A DNA stretch of 64,000 nt from Rana temporaria (Eukaryota; Chordata; Amphibia; Anura; Ranidae). Position numbers and translations under genes: made by a program. Below, piece by piece: positions 40,669-51,546 of this stretch (positions are counted from its first letter, which is position 1; each line of letters opens with the position of its first letter). The notes below the pieces were generated by a model that was not told where the DNA came from, ran no database searches, and was given only the letters and a program-made list of their open reading frames with translations. Location: contig NC_053495.1 of assembly GCF_905171775.1 (NCBI RefSeq), positions 106,187,409-106,251,408 on the forward strand, read 5' to 3'.

Positions 40669-42377
40669 ATGGCGATGTCACACGAGCGGGCATGGAGCTC
40701 TCATGGCGCAAGTGAAGGGACAGAAGCAGGACCGTCCCAATCCAGGCCTAAAAGATATAAAGCCACTAATATGGCGTTTGGAGAAATGGTGGAGTTGGTT
40801 TACATCATGAGGAGGAAGGATTATGATGGTGAATGTGGGCCCTACAAAACACCAAACCGTAGAAAGTCACACATAATGGACAAGGTGGCAAGGAGAATGA
40901 GGAGAATGTTTGGTGTCACCAGGTCCAAGGAGCAACTCCGGAAGCGTTGGTCCGATTTAAAATTGAGGGAGCCACATCACATGAAGAAGATCCTCAAAAT
41001 TCTGCGTAAAAGTAAGTCCATATTATTTAAGGGGGGGGGAATGTCTGCAATAATGTGTTGACATGTAGTTTTTGACATCTGCCTCCTTGGCATGCTTGTA
41101 CTTTTGAACACGTGTAGATACTGTATTGTGTTTATGTAAAATAACAACCTTTAACAAATTTTGTGAAATAGTAAACACGCGTAATATGACATTGTTTTGT
41201 AAAAAAACTAGGTGAGTCCAGGAACAACACACCTGGACATGGCTGACTGGCCACAAACTTTGTTTTCAAACATTGTTGAATAGCAAAATCACATAAATTA
41301 AATTGAGTGAATGTGACAGGCAAACAAGATTCATTCTCCAAAATGCAAATAAAGCTGATGTTTTAACATCTGGAAATGCAAAGCACCTGTGTCTCAACAA
41401 TCAAAGGATATTTATTTGGAGGGTCGACGAGAATTAATGTTTTGGGGGGACATCCATTTGTGTCACTTCTTTGCAAAAAAGGGGCAGGATCAGAGCTTGG
41501 CCTAGAACTACGCCAAAAATGGAGGATTGCTGAAAGAATAAACAAACAAAAATCATCATAAATGTATCGTCTATGCAATGTGTGCGATTTATGATATCCT
41601 ATATCAGTGTGCTGATGAGTATACCTTTTGGTTTTTCTTATTTCTTATAGGGGAAAGAAGACGCCAGCAATTGGAGGAGGCAGAGAGGGCCAGACACCCA
41701 CAAAATCAAACACCTCCACATGTTGAGGAGGAGGAGGCTGTGGAAGGAAGAGAGGAGGATGTGGAAGGAAGAGAGGAGGATGTGGAAGGAAGAGAGGAGG
41801 AAGACTTAACTCTGGATTTAGAATTCGGGGAAGATGAGGCGGAACTTGACGAAGCAGAATTGCGTGATTTTGAAGGGGTAGTGATGGATAAAGAAGGAGT
41901 TCTGGAAGAAGATGGAGGAGTCGTGGATGATGAGGGGGAGGTGGTGGAAGAAGGAGGAGTCGTGGAGGATGAGGCTGAGGTGGTGGAAGAAGGAGGAGTG
42001 ATAGAAGATGAAGAAATTGGGGATGTGGAAATTATCAGGCCATCAGGTCAGTGTCACCCCAACATTAATAGGGCCAAACATATGCAGATAGGCCGGAAAC
42101 TCTTTACATATTTTGAATGCCAATTTGTTTGTTTTTAGGGGATGAAGATGGTGTAGCACATTTTTCACGTGCAAGTGCTTCAATAATTGTACAGCAAGTA
42201 ATGGAGTGCAGCACGGAAATGGACAATATGCGGGAAAGGATGGTCGTCATGGAGCAGAATGTGCGAAATGTCATTTCAGAGTGCAGCACGGAAATGAACA
42301 ACATGCGCCAAAGGATGCTAGTCATCGAACAGAATTACAAAAATATCATTGACATGATGGGCCGTGTCAAAGACTGA
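40669..42377 (+). CDS. Harbinger Myb/SANT-like protein, three exons, copy 2 (open)
   Basis: Exons are 40669-41011, 41651-42046 and 42139-42377. Donors are GTAAGT and GTCAGT; acceptors are TATAG and TTTAG. Phases fit, giving 325 residues. Residues 24-113 form a Myb_DNA-bind_5/NAIF1-like domain (YKATNMAFGEMVELVYIMRRK, IMDKVARRMRRMFGVTRSKEQLRKRWSDLK). Exon 2 has an Arg/Glu-rich helix (GERRRQQLEEAERAR), three acidic VEGREED heptapeptide repeats and a long Glu/Val/Gly acidic tract. Exon 3 carries two Met-rich heptad units (VMECSTEMDNMRERM; VISECSTEMNNMRQRM), probably a coiled coil for oligomerisation. In characterised Harbingers the Myb-like protein carries the transposase to the nucleus and to the terminal repeats. 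Confidence 0.87.
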
Positions 42378-42446
42378 AACACAAAAGCCCATCCCCCGCC
42401 CATCCCCCGCCCACAAAACAATTTTTAATTTTTGTACTTTATAATA

Positions 42447-42707
42447 CGCCAAAATTTCTAAATGCATGCACAGTGTGCCAATATGTGCTATCTGCCATCA
42501 CAGAATATCTATTGTCTGTGCTTTGTGGGTACAAACCCCTCCTCGATCCTCAAGTAGTTGAGAGGAAGAAGGGTTTGCTCCCACAAAACACAGACATTGA
42601 TCACCCATGATGTCAGATAGCACATGTGGCCATTTGTCTGTTTAACCAATGACATTTGGCGATTTTTCACTGAATGTGTGCATTTAGAAATTTTGGCGTG
42701 TTCCAGT
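42447..42707. repeat. Conserved inverted repeat between convergent Harbinger genes, copy 2
   Basis: 'acgccaaaatttctaaatgc' at 42447 pairs with 'gcatttagaaattttggcgt' ending near 42702; inner arms pair around 'atgtgctatctg' and 'gtctgtgctttgtgggt'. It lies between the 3' ends of the Myb-like and transposase genes, in the same place as 24515-24775. Confidence 0.7.
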
Positions 42708-43139
42708 GTGAAAGCACACCATCCATGACTGACTGCTGTTATTTTTTTATATTTTTGTTTGGTGTTGATCTTTTTTTGTTTGTAAATGTTTACAGTTTCA
42801 GATCACAAAACGAACAAGAAATCTCACCTAAAGATATAAGTTAACTAATTATCTTTAAAAAATGTAATAATTTTTTGTTGTGTTAAAATTGTTAAAAAAA
42901 AATTATACACAAACAAATACAAAGCAAAAAATATTTTTGTAGAAAAACAATACCCAAACATTTCTAAATGTAAATAAATGTCTTCTAAAAAAAATAAAAA
43001 AATTTTAAAACAAAAAAAAAAAAAATTTTCAAAATATACCCAAAAAAAAGGAAACATATACATTATTCTGGGTTATTGAAAAACAAAATAAAGAAAACCT
43101 TTAATTTTGAACAAAAGTAGAAAAAATATATGTTTAGAA

Positions 43140-43195
<56 letters not shown>

Positions 43196-43677
43196 AGAGA
43201 TAGATATATAGGAGACAAGCCAAAAATTTCTGGCGTATAGTTTCAGTGAAATTATTATTACATTGTGTTTCGATCTGTATTCTTGCTAATCACTGTCAAT
43301 AAAGAAAGAAAAAAAAAAATTCTAAGCCAATATTTTCTCAAAAATATTAGTAAAAAATGTTTTCTGCCAAAAAATACACATTTCTTGTAGAAAAATTACT
43401 AAAATAAAAAAATATAGTTGTGACATCAAAAGCAGAAACATGAGTGGCTTCTTATTTCTAGACTGAATACCCAGTTTGTAGATGAGTGAATAATGTGCAA
43501 ATGTGGTTAGTTAATACATCTGAGTAAGTAAATTTGGCACTAGAAGTGCACTATTTTTGGAGAGAACCTGGAAGACAGAAAAATAGAGAAAAAGCAGTAA
43601 TGACAAACAACTGTATAAAGTCCAATGGTCTAATTATTTATTAGTTCTGAGAATATTCCTTTCTTTTGGGTGCCGAA
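42708..43677. other. AT-rich Harbinger noncoding DNA with (TA)n
   Basis: A/T-rich spacer with (TA)n at about 43143-43190 and many A-runs. At about 43600-43610 the sequence runs uninterrupted through the place where copy 1 carries the TTAA MITE. No gene. Confidence 0.7.
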
Positions 43678-45373
43678 TTAGAAAGAAATATGATCTGGCA
43701 TAGCAATGGACCCCCGACCCATGAAGTACTCAACATATTTGTCGCGTACCTCACGAGCAGATTGGGGGGCCAAGCCAGCGCGACCAGTGTCCAGGCCAGG
43801 AATGTTCTCTGAGGGTAGTCCTGCCTCAGAGCCCATGGGGGCTAGGTACGTCTGGGAGTGCCTGCGTAGAAAATTGTGCAAAATGCAGCAGGCAAATATA
43901 ATGGTGTTCAATTTATATTCCGCCAAATGTATCGATGTCAGGAACAGGCGGAACCGGTTGGAGAGGATCCCAAAGGCATTCTCGACTACCCTCCGAGCCC
44001 TGGACAACCGAAAATTGAACACCTTCCTCTCTAAGGTGAGGGTCCTCTGGGGAAAAGGCCGCATTAGGTGAGGTCCAAGCCCGAAAGCCTCGTCCGCTAG
44101 GAACACAAACGGAAGTCCTTCCACATTATCTTCATCTGGTGGCAATGCCAGACCACCAGTTTGGAGACGATCATAGAAATCAGTCCGTGAGAACACTCCC
44201 CCATTCTTCCCCATGTCCACATATAGAAACTCATACTGTGCCGACACCACCGCCATCAACACAATACTATGATAACCCTTGTAATTATAATAGTAGGACC
44301 CCGAGTGGGGTGGGGGCACAATGCGGACGTGTTTCCCATCTATTGCTCCACCGCAGTTAGGAAAATCCCACCGCTCGGCAAATTGGGAAGCCACAGACTG
44401 CCATTCCTGTGGTGTGGAGGGTAGCTGTGGGGACAAACAAAAAAAGAGATTTAGTACTTTGGCACATAAACATTGCAAACATAATCCTACAAGCATCCTT
44501 GTGCAACTTTACATTTTTAAAATAGCATTTGCAAATTATGAAGGGAGAATTTCGGGGCACAAATAGATAGGCCCACTTAATTAATAAGAGACTCCACAGC
44601 CCTCTGATGGGGACAAAAACACTTTTAAGGGGGGTGGGGGGTGTTTAAACTGTTTTTAGAAAACAAAACCCAAAATATATAAAGTGGCAAGGTGGGGGTT
44701 GGCCCGAAGATAGCATGCTGGACAGGTTAATATTGGGTAAGATCCAAAGATGCAGGTAGGCCAAAATAAAAAGAACATGTAAAAGCTGATATCAACATGC
44801 ATAGGGAGAAAATGGAACGTTAGTTAAACACACAGCATATCTGGGAATAAAAAAAAAATGTTAGTTGCCAACATTATTAAAGACACATTGTGAGGTTCAA
44901 ATGAGGGAACTTACCTTAATATACTCCTCGTGCAGAACTTTGATGATGGCAGCACACGTGTCCGGTATGATGACCCCAAGCGCCTGCGGAGAGATGCCTG
45001 TCGAGAACTTGAGGTCCTGCAGGCTCCTCCCAGTCGCCAGGTACCGCAACGTGGCAATAAGCCTCTGCTCGGCCGTGATGGCTTGGCGCATCACAGTGTC
45101 CTGCCTCATGATATAGGGGGACAGAAGATCCAGCAGACTGTTGAATACGGGGTCCGTCATGCGGAGAAAATTCCTATAGTCATTAGGATTATTCTCCTGG
45201 ATTTCCCTAAGCAGAGGCATATGTGAGAACTGGTCACACTGGCGCAACCAATTCTTGGTCCAGAAACGCCTCCGCCCCCTGTTTCTGGTCAAAGTACTGG
45301 AATAATGAACATATCCAGCAGCCATCCCATAAACAGCACCAACTCGCGAAAATTGACGCTGCTGCTCCATCAT
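43678..45373 (-). CDS. Harbinger DDE transposase, two exons, copy 2 (open, five-codon deletion)
   Basis: Exon 1 is 45373-44915 (153 codons, donor GTAAGT). Exon 2 is 44424-43678 after CCCCACAG. Phases fit, giving 401 residues. Exon 1 holds the helical N-terminal domain. Exon 2 is the DDE_Tnp_4/HARBI1-like domain with GGAIDGKH (near residue 180), FLADEAFGL and VENAFGILSNRF, so the presumed D, D, E are present. Relative to copies 1 and 3 it lacks five residues (R-L-S-D-G) in the loop after VGKNG (near 44195). That loop contains an aspartate that is common in the family, so activity is uncertain. A TATA box lies at 45699-45692. The intron (44425-44914) shows no gene. Confidence 0.88.
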
Positions 45374-45860
45374 GGCTTCAAACCGGCCGGCTGGTCAGTC
45401 AAGAACACACTCCAACAGAAAGCACAATCAAATCCAGCGGTACCTGCAAAGAACGCACGACACACAGATACGAACGCACAGTACGAATCTGCAAAGCAGA
45501 ACGAACTGCACGCCTGTACCCGAATGCCAACTACGTACCCACAAGCACACGCACTGAACGAGAAAATACTACCTGCTAAAGCCTGGAGACCGAGAAGCGC
45601 GAATCAGCTCTAACCAAACCTTCACTAACACGAGCAAAGCCGTAACTAGCAAAAGCGGAACAGAGGGCGTCGCCATTGACTTTGGCCTTTCCCTTTATAG
45701 TGACGTCAAACGTGGATTACGTGCACGCGTTCAGGTCCGCAGGGAAATATGGTCCGCTGGTGTGTACAAGCCAGCGGGCCAAATGAAAAAACAGCCTTGT
45801 ACGCCGGAAACAGCCCGTCGGACATTTCCAGCGAACATGTTTGGTCGTGAGTACTCGGCC

Positions 45861-45981
45861 TAAGACTTCACTTAAAACTAACTTAACAATATATATATAA
45901 ACTAGTATATTATTGATCTCACTACGTAAATACAGATCTATTCTGAATCTCTATTCTTGTCACCCTACACCAGATTCCTTA
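45861..45981. other. Spacer between Harbinger copy 2 and a Harbinger MITE
   Basis: About 120 bp of AT-rich DNA, possibly the continuation of the ERV LTR U3 or the pre-insertion locus. Nothing recognisable. Confidence 0.4.
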
Positions 45982-46473
45982 GGCCGGGTACTCACGAACA
46001 AACATGTACGGTGAAAGCGGTCCGTCGGACCGCTTTCACTGTACATGTCTGCCAGAGGGCTTCTGTACGATGGTTGTACACACCATCGTACAGAAGTCCG
46101 CGTGTAAACAAAACGCGGGGCGTGTCCGCGTCGTCGCCGCGACGATGACGCGGCGATGACGCGGAGACGTGGGCGGGCCTGCCATTTAAAGGCTTCCACG
46201 CATGCGTCAAAGTCATTCGACGCATGCGAGGGACGGCGGGCGCCTGGACATGTACGGTAGGTCTGTACTGACGACCGTACATGTCCGAGCGGGCAGGATT
46301 CCAGCGGACGGTTTTAAAACACGTCCAGGAATATTTGTCCGCTGGGAAAAGGCCCGGCGGGCAAATGTTTGCTGGAATTCGGCCCGCTCGCGCCCACACA
46401 CGACCGAACATGTATGCTGAAACTGGCCCGCGGACCAGTTTCAGCATACATGTTTGGTCGTGTGTACGGGGCC
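45982..46473. mobile_element. Harbinger MITE with TTA duplication
   Basis: Ends GGCCGGGTACTCACGAACAAACATG and the complement of GGCCCCGTACACACGACCAAACATG are flanked by TTA on both sides (45979-45981, 46474-46476). The ends match the full Harbinger copies, so the same transposase probably mobilised it. The 492-bp body has several GC-rich hairpins, including one around 'ggcccgcggacc' near 46427, and no gene. Confidence 0.87.
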
Positions 46474-46651
46474 TTATATGTCATTCTCAAATTGGCTGAC
46501 CAGAAATATCCAGCAATGCTCAGCTTTAGGTTGAAGAATTATGTCATATTTATTGACCAAGGTCATTCACTCATACCTAATTATTATGATTAATCATAAA
46601 ACCAAATATGTTTTGCAAGCTTGCCATGAATTATGAATTTGAAATAATATT
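46474..46651. other. Unassigned AT-rich spacer
   Basis: About 180 bp without recognisable features between the MITE and the truncated Harbinger copy 3. Confidence 0.4.
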
Positions 46652-48211
46652 CTAACAAGGTCCAAGCCCGAAAGCTTCATCCGCGAGAAAAACAAACGGA
46701 AGTCCTTCCAAATTGTCTTCATCCCGTGACAGTGCCAGGCCACCAGACTGTAGATGCTTGGCAAACTCCGTCTGCACGAAGACTCCCCCATCAGACAGCC
46801 GGCCGTTCTTCCCCACGTCCACATACAAAAATTCGTACTGTGCCGACACCACCGCCATCAACACGATACTATTAAAATCTTTATAGTTGTTAAAGTAGGA
46901 CCCCAAACAGGGTGGCAGCACTATGTGGATGTGTTTCCCGTCTATTGCCCCTCCGCAGTTCGGGAAGTCCCACCACTGGGCAATTGGGAAGCCATAGTCT
47001 GCCATTCCTGCGGCGTGGAGTGAAACTGTGGGGACAAACAAAAACAAAAAAATAGTACTTTGGCACATAAACATTGCAATCACAATACAAAATACATCCT
47101 TGTCCAACATCAATATAACATTTATTATTGGAGTGAGTATTTCATGGCAAAAAATATAGTCCCACTTATGAGACTCCTCACCCCTCTGATGGGCCATTAA
47201 ACCTTTTTAGGGGGGGTTCTAGCTGAGTTTAGGCCCAGAAAACAAAAACAGGTAGCACTCTGCCTAAATTGAATGAGAAAAAATACTTTGGCACACATTT
47301 TAAGGGGGGGGGGGGGCAGAACTACAATGGAGCAGACAAAAATCAGGTTGGAAACAGACTAGGCCTAGGCCTGTTTGGGCTTAGGATAGCATGGGATAGC
47401 ATGCTGGACAGGTTAGTGAAGGGAAAGATGCATGTAGGCCAAAAAAGGACCATTCAAAGCTTACAACATGCATGGGGACAAAGGGGACATTCACAGCATT
47501 TTACAATCATGGTAATTAGGGAATAATGCAAGACATACAAGACATTAATAAGCCATGAATAAGCACTGAAGCCAGTGCGAAACGTCGGTATTCTCCTGTT
47601 CCTATTGCTGTGATCTGCTGTGTTCTTGCTGTTGATTTGAATAAAGACAACCTGTTTGGTTTGGAGTGCGGCTGTCCATCCCTCATCTTTTTACCAATAC
47701 AAGACATTAGCATACATTAAAAACATAGATTGTGATGTAAAAGGAGGAAACGTACCTTAATATACTCCTCCTGCATCACTTGTATGATGGTAGAACACAT
47801 CTCCGGTATGATGATCCCAAGCGCCTGGGGGGATATGCCTGTCGAGAACTTGAGGTCCTGCAGGCTCCTCCCAGTTGCCAGGTACCGCAACATGGCAAAA
47901 AGCCTCTGCTCGGCCGTGATGGCTTGGCACATCACAGTGTCCTGCCTCATTATAAAGGGGGACAGAAGATCCAATAGATGGAGGAAAACGGGGTCCGTCA
48001 TACGGAGAAAGTTCCTGAAGTCTGTAGGATTACTCTCCTGGATTTCCCTAAGCAGAGGCATATGAGAGAATTGGTCACGCTGGCGCAACCAATTCTTGGC
48101 CCATGAACTCTTCATTCCCCTGTTTACGGCCATAGAACGAGCAACTTTATGAACTATAGAAGACAGCCCATGCGCAGCATGAACTCGAGCATGAGAACGC
48201 GCCTCCAACAT
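46652..48211 (-). pseudogene. Harbinger transposase, truncated copy 3
   Basis: Exon 1 (48211-47756, donor GTACGT) is open and encodes LLREIQESNPTDFRNFLRMTDPVF and LQDLKFSTGISPQALG. Exon 2 starts near 47025. Its first 12 or so codons are out of frame before WDFPNCGGAIDGKH, so there is an indel near 46980. It continues through VDVGKNGRLSDGGVF to FVFLADEAFGLGP and then stops in foreign sequence at 46652. The glutamate of the DDE triad and the C-terminus are gone. It keeps the five residues missing from copy 2, which shows that copy 2 carries the deletion. Confidence 0.82.
47548..47697 (+). mobile_element. Penelope-type 3' tail, 150 bp
   Basis: The insert is flanked by an exact 12-bp duplication, tacaagacatta (47536-47547, 47698-47709), inside the transposase intron. 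It contains 'gcactgaagccagtgcgaaac' followed by gtcgg, a hairpin plus GAAAC motif seen in the other Penelope tails here, and AATAAAG at about 47639. It looks like an extremely 5'-truncated Penelope copy. Confidence 0.6.
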
Positions 48212-48699
48212 GGCTTCAAACCGGTCGGCTGGTCAGAGCGCACTTGAAACAGAAAGCACCCCAAAGACAGAAGGACCTGTAAAGAATGGACAGGAAGGCT
48301 CTGCAAAACAGAAACGACTTGGCCGCAAACACTGAATGCCAAATACGAACCACAAGAACAAACTGAACCTAAGAATACAATCTGCAAAGCACGGAGACTG
48401 AAAAGCGCGAATCGGCTTTAACCAAACTTTTACTAACACGCGGTAACACGGAATCAGCAAAAGCAGAGGCAAGGGTGGCACCAAAGGCTTTGGCCTTCCC
48501 CTTTATAGTGCCATCATACATGGTTTACGTGTCCACGTTCTGACATGATCGGTTATATAACCTATGGTGTGTAGGCGCGACGGACCATCAGTCAGCTTCA
48601 TCGGTTAACCTGTCCTTCAGACCGTTTTCATCGGATGGACTGATCGTGTGTACGCGGCTTTAGGCTGAGGGGAGTCGATAGATCACAGTCAATTATCCC

Positions 48700-48971
48700 T
48701 GACGGTCACCAACATATTTAACGATCTTTTAGAAAGGCCTTTAGACACACCAATCGCCTTTGAGCGGATCCACAGAGCGCTGCTCCTGAGGGGGGGAGAC
48801 ACAGACCCCCCTAGGGACACGTTCTGCTGTCTTATAACCTTTCCACTGAAAGAGGAAATCCTCTGCAAAGCCAGAAGCCGCAACCAACTTTCCTTCTACA
48901 GGGCGACAATAAAGATCTGCCAAGACCTTTCCAATATCACCCTACAATGCAGGCGTTACTGGAAATTCTGA
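48700..48971 (+). pseudogene. LINE ORF1 protein, C-terminal remnant
   Basis: One frame encodes FERIHRALLLRGGDTDPPRD, then FPLKEEILCKARSRNQLSFY and a final ISNITLQ-like segment. This matches the RRM-to-C-terminal-domain part of L1 ORF1 proteins such as the intact one at 34271-35149. The N-terminus and coiled coil are not found. Confidence 0.65.
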
Positions 48972-49319
48972 GAGCCAGATCCATCATTTACCGCTAGAAG
49001 TTCTCCTGCTTATTAGCCATGCACCAAGGCCGTACGGAAAATCTCAAGGTACCAGAAGATCTAGATCACTTTTGCTCTGCATTAGACATTCCGCTGGCTG
49101 ATCTGCCAGATTGGTACAGTGACTTCCGACTACCATCACCTAAAAGGGCCACTTCCATGGAGGGCATAGATGAAGCGGGAAACTACAGCATTAGTCGCCG
49201 CCGTTCCCACCCTCCTCCTTCTCCTCGCACACCATCAAGGGTCCCTGGAGCCCCACAAAATAGTAGCCAGACAGCCTCACCAGCTCACCGCAGGGCCCGT
49301 ATTACCTAGACAGGTAATT

Positions 49320-51540
49320 ACAGTTTATTTTGTTTTACATGACACAGAGACCTATCCTCCATGACTTTTCTCCAAAATACCCAAAAGACAATAACATGAA
49401 CACCAGATTTATGATTTGTCTGACCACTTGCACTAATGACATTTGACCTGCCAAGGTCCCAAAGGAATGTAAAATACCTTCCTACAGTTACACCAAGCCT
49501 TACAAATTGTCATGTTGGAGCCCATGCTACCTATTCCCCTCATCCTAACCCTCTGACTATCGAGGGAGAGAGCTACATAACCACTTATGTAGTCCACTTA
49601 TTCCATAACACCCTTGCCTGTGGACCTAACCACCATTTTCACCAGCTGCCTCTCCCCCCTCACCAAGCCCAAACTTCCATAAGGAAAAGGAATTCAATGA
49701 CCTCAAGACTGGGAACTGAAAATTTGAGATCAGCAAACAACACCATTTACAGCAATAGGACAGTGAACCCTACCCCTATGTCTCACAACAGAGGCGTTAC
49801 GCTACACTTTAGTGCCACGATCCCTGGACACTGTCCTCAACACTTACTCCAGATACCACCACTGAACCTGGCCAGATGCCCTCTATACCTCTGCAGCACC
49901 ATACCAAACTCTCCATTTGACTTGGGTTAAATGGCTATAAGGTACCATCTACCCTGAGCTACCACCCCCAATGGCCTCCAGGAAAACAATGGTCAAAACC
50001 CCAAAACACCCCAAAGCAGAACCGGGACATTGCCACCTCTTCTCCACCACTTCCCCTCCTTCTCCTTCTCTCCCTATTACCCTATCTCTATACCCACTTC
50101 CATATCTTTACCCCCCTTTTGTTTTCCTCTTCTACACTTACCCCCCTCTTTCTTATGCTTTCCCACATTACAACAAATGTATCTTACCATGTTTACCGAT
50201 AATGCTATGTTATTAACCTTTTTCTCCTACTATACGGAACCTTGGCAACTAATCCTCTGATGCCACGAATGGGATGTTGGAGTTCCGAGGGGGCCACGCT
50301 CAGGTAAGACTGCCAAAAGGCTCACAAACATTCACATACCCCCATCAGGAGCAAATATCTACTCCTATTTGACAATGAATACCTTCCCCCACCAAATGGC
50401 CAATAAGGGCCACCCATAAGGCTATACTTGCTAAACCGGCACTGGACATGGCCCCCTCGGAACTAAGAGTCGTGCTCATGTTCCACACTGGTATAGTTAA
50501 AGTTACTATTACTACTGTGTCTAACATATGTTACTGATATTGTTATTGTTTATGTTAAGGCTTAAGTTTCCTACTCTGTGTCATGTAAACCTTAAATCTT
50601 CAGTTCTCAGTTGTATGCTACCATTACATCCCTCCCTCACCCATACGTTACCATCCTGCCACAATCCAATCCCATGTCTCACAACTAGTTTGAATTACCT
50701 GACCTACCCATGTACAACCCCCACAGACTAAGAACCCTCTCTCACCAGGCAGACATCCTACAATGGACGTGCCTACTCACACCAAACAAAGATTCTCTCA
50801 CCATGGAATCATATCTCTTATCTGCCATCAATAGTGGTCAGAAGGGAAACCAATTTCCTTCATGATCCTCGACAGCATCCACTGTATGCACTTCACTCAA
50901 CCCTATAGACCTCATAGGGACACAGATCTCACCCCTCTAGTTAAAAGCTATCTACCACCCCCACCAACAGTGGACTCTGGTGGACACCGCTGGCCCAAAC
51001 CGGAACCTCCCCCACTTTTAGGTGGGCCTGCAGGTCAATTCCCACATCCGGTAAAGTCTCACAACCCTCCCACCTAAGTTTTCCAAGCGCCCTTTCCACC
51101 ACAGTTCACTTCCCCATCCTATCTGAGACCCACTTCACCTTCCCTCTCAGCACTTCCTGCTCCTCTACCTCCTGGCCACCCCCCTCCCAATGTCTCTGAC
51201 TTGAAGCATTACATAAACGCAATCTAGCCCAACAAACCCACCTAGAACTTATCGAGACCTGCACTCACATACAAGAAGAACTTGGCCATACTCTCAAGAA
51301 AAAATTCACATTGACCCAGAAACTCTTTTACAAATTCGGTAACAAACATGGCCACCTCTTCGCACAAGCTTTGTGTAAGAAAAAAGCTAACAACTCGGTA
51401 TGCCAACTGCACTCCCTCAGGGGCAAGACACTTACAAATAATAATGACATAGCAAAAAAAATTGAGAAATACTATGCCTCCCCACATGATCTCAACACGT
51501 CCAACCCCCCACGGCCTTACATGCCAAATGAACAAATGAA
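49320..51540. other. Pro/Thr-rich coding-like stretch without clear identity
   Basis: Open frames of up to 164 codons (49436-49930) are Pro-, His- and Thr-rich and show no domain I recognise. By position the endonuclease of ORF2 should be here, but I could not find its motifs. It may be ORF1-ORF2 spacer plus heavily decayed endonuclease. Confidence 0.35.
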
Positions 51541-51546
51541 ATCAAC

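Larger units (their letters stand above)
37399..45860 (-). mobile_element. Harbinger transposon copy 2 (three-gene type), nearly intact
   Basis: Ends are GGCCCCATACTCACGACC at 37399 and the complement of GGCCGAGTACTCACGACC at 45860. The flanking triplets are TTA and TAA, one base apart from a perfect duplication. It is the inverse of copy 1: transposase on the minus strand at the right, Myb-like gene plus, MADF gene minus at the left. No insertion interrupts it. All three genes can be spliced into open frames. At 8.46 kb it is long for a Harbinger because of the third gene. Confidence 0.9.
46652..48662 (-). mobile_element. Truncated Harbinger copy 3
   Basis: Only the transposase side remains. 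The right end at about 48662 resembles a diverged Harbinger terminus (gatcgtgtgtacgcggct). On the left, homology stops abruptly at about 46652, just after the FLADEAFGL block. No left terminus, Myb-like or MADF gene is present. A 150-bp Penelope tail sits in its intron. Confidence 0.8.

Noticed and set aside
49436..49930. 164-codon Thr/Pro/His-rich ORF
   Set aside because: No domain recognised, between LINE ORF1 and ORF2 remnants; kept only as an unassigned stretch.
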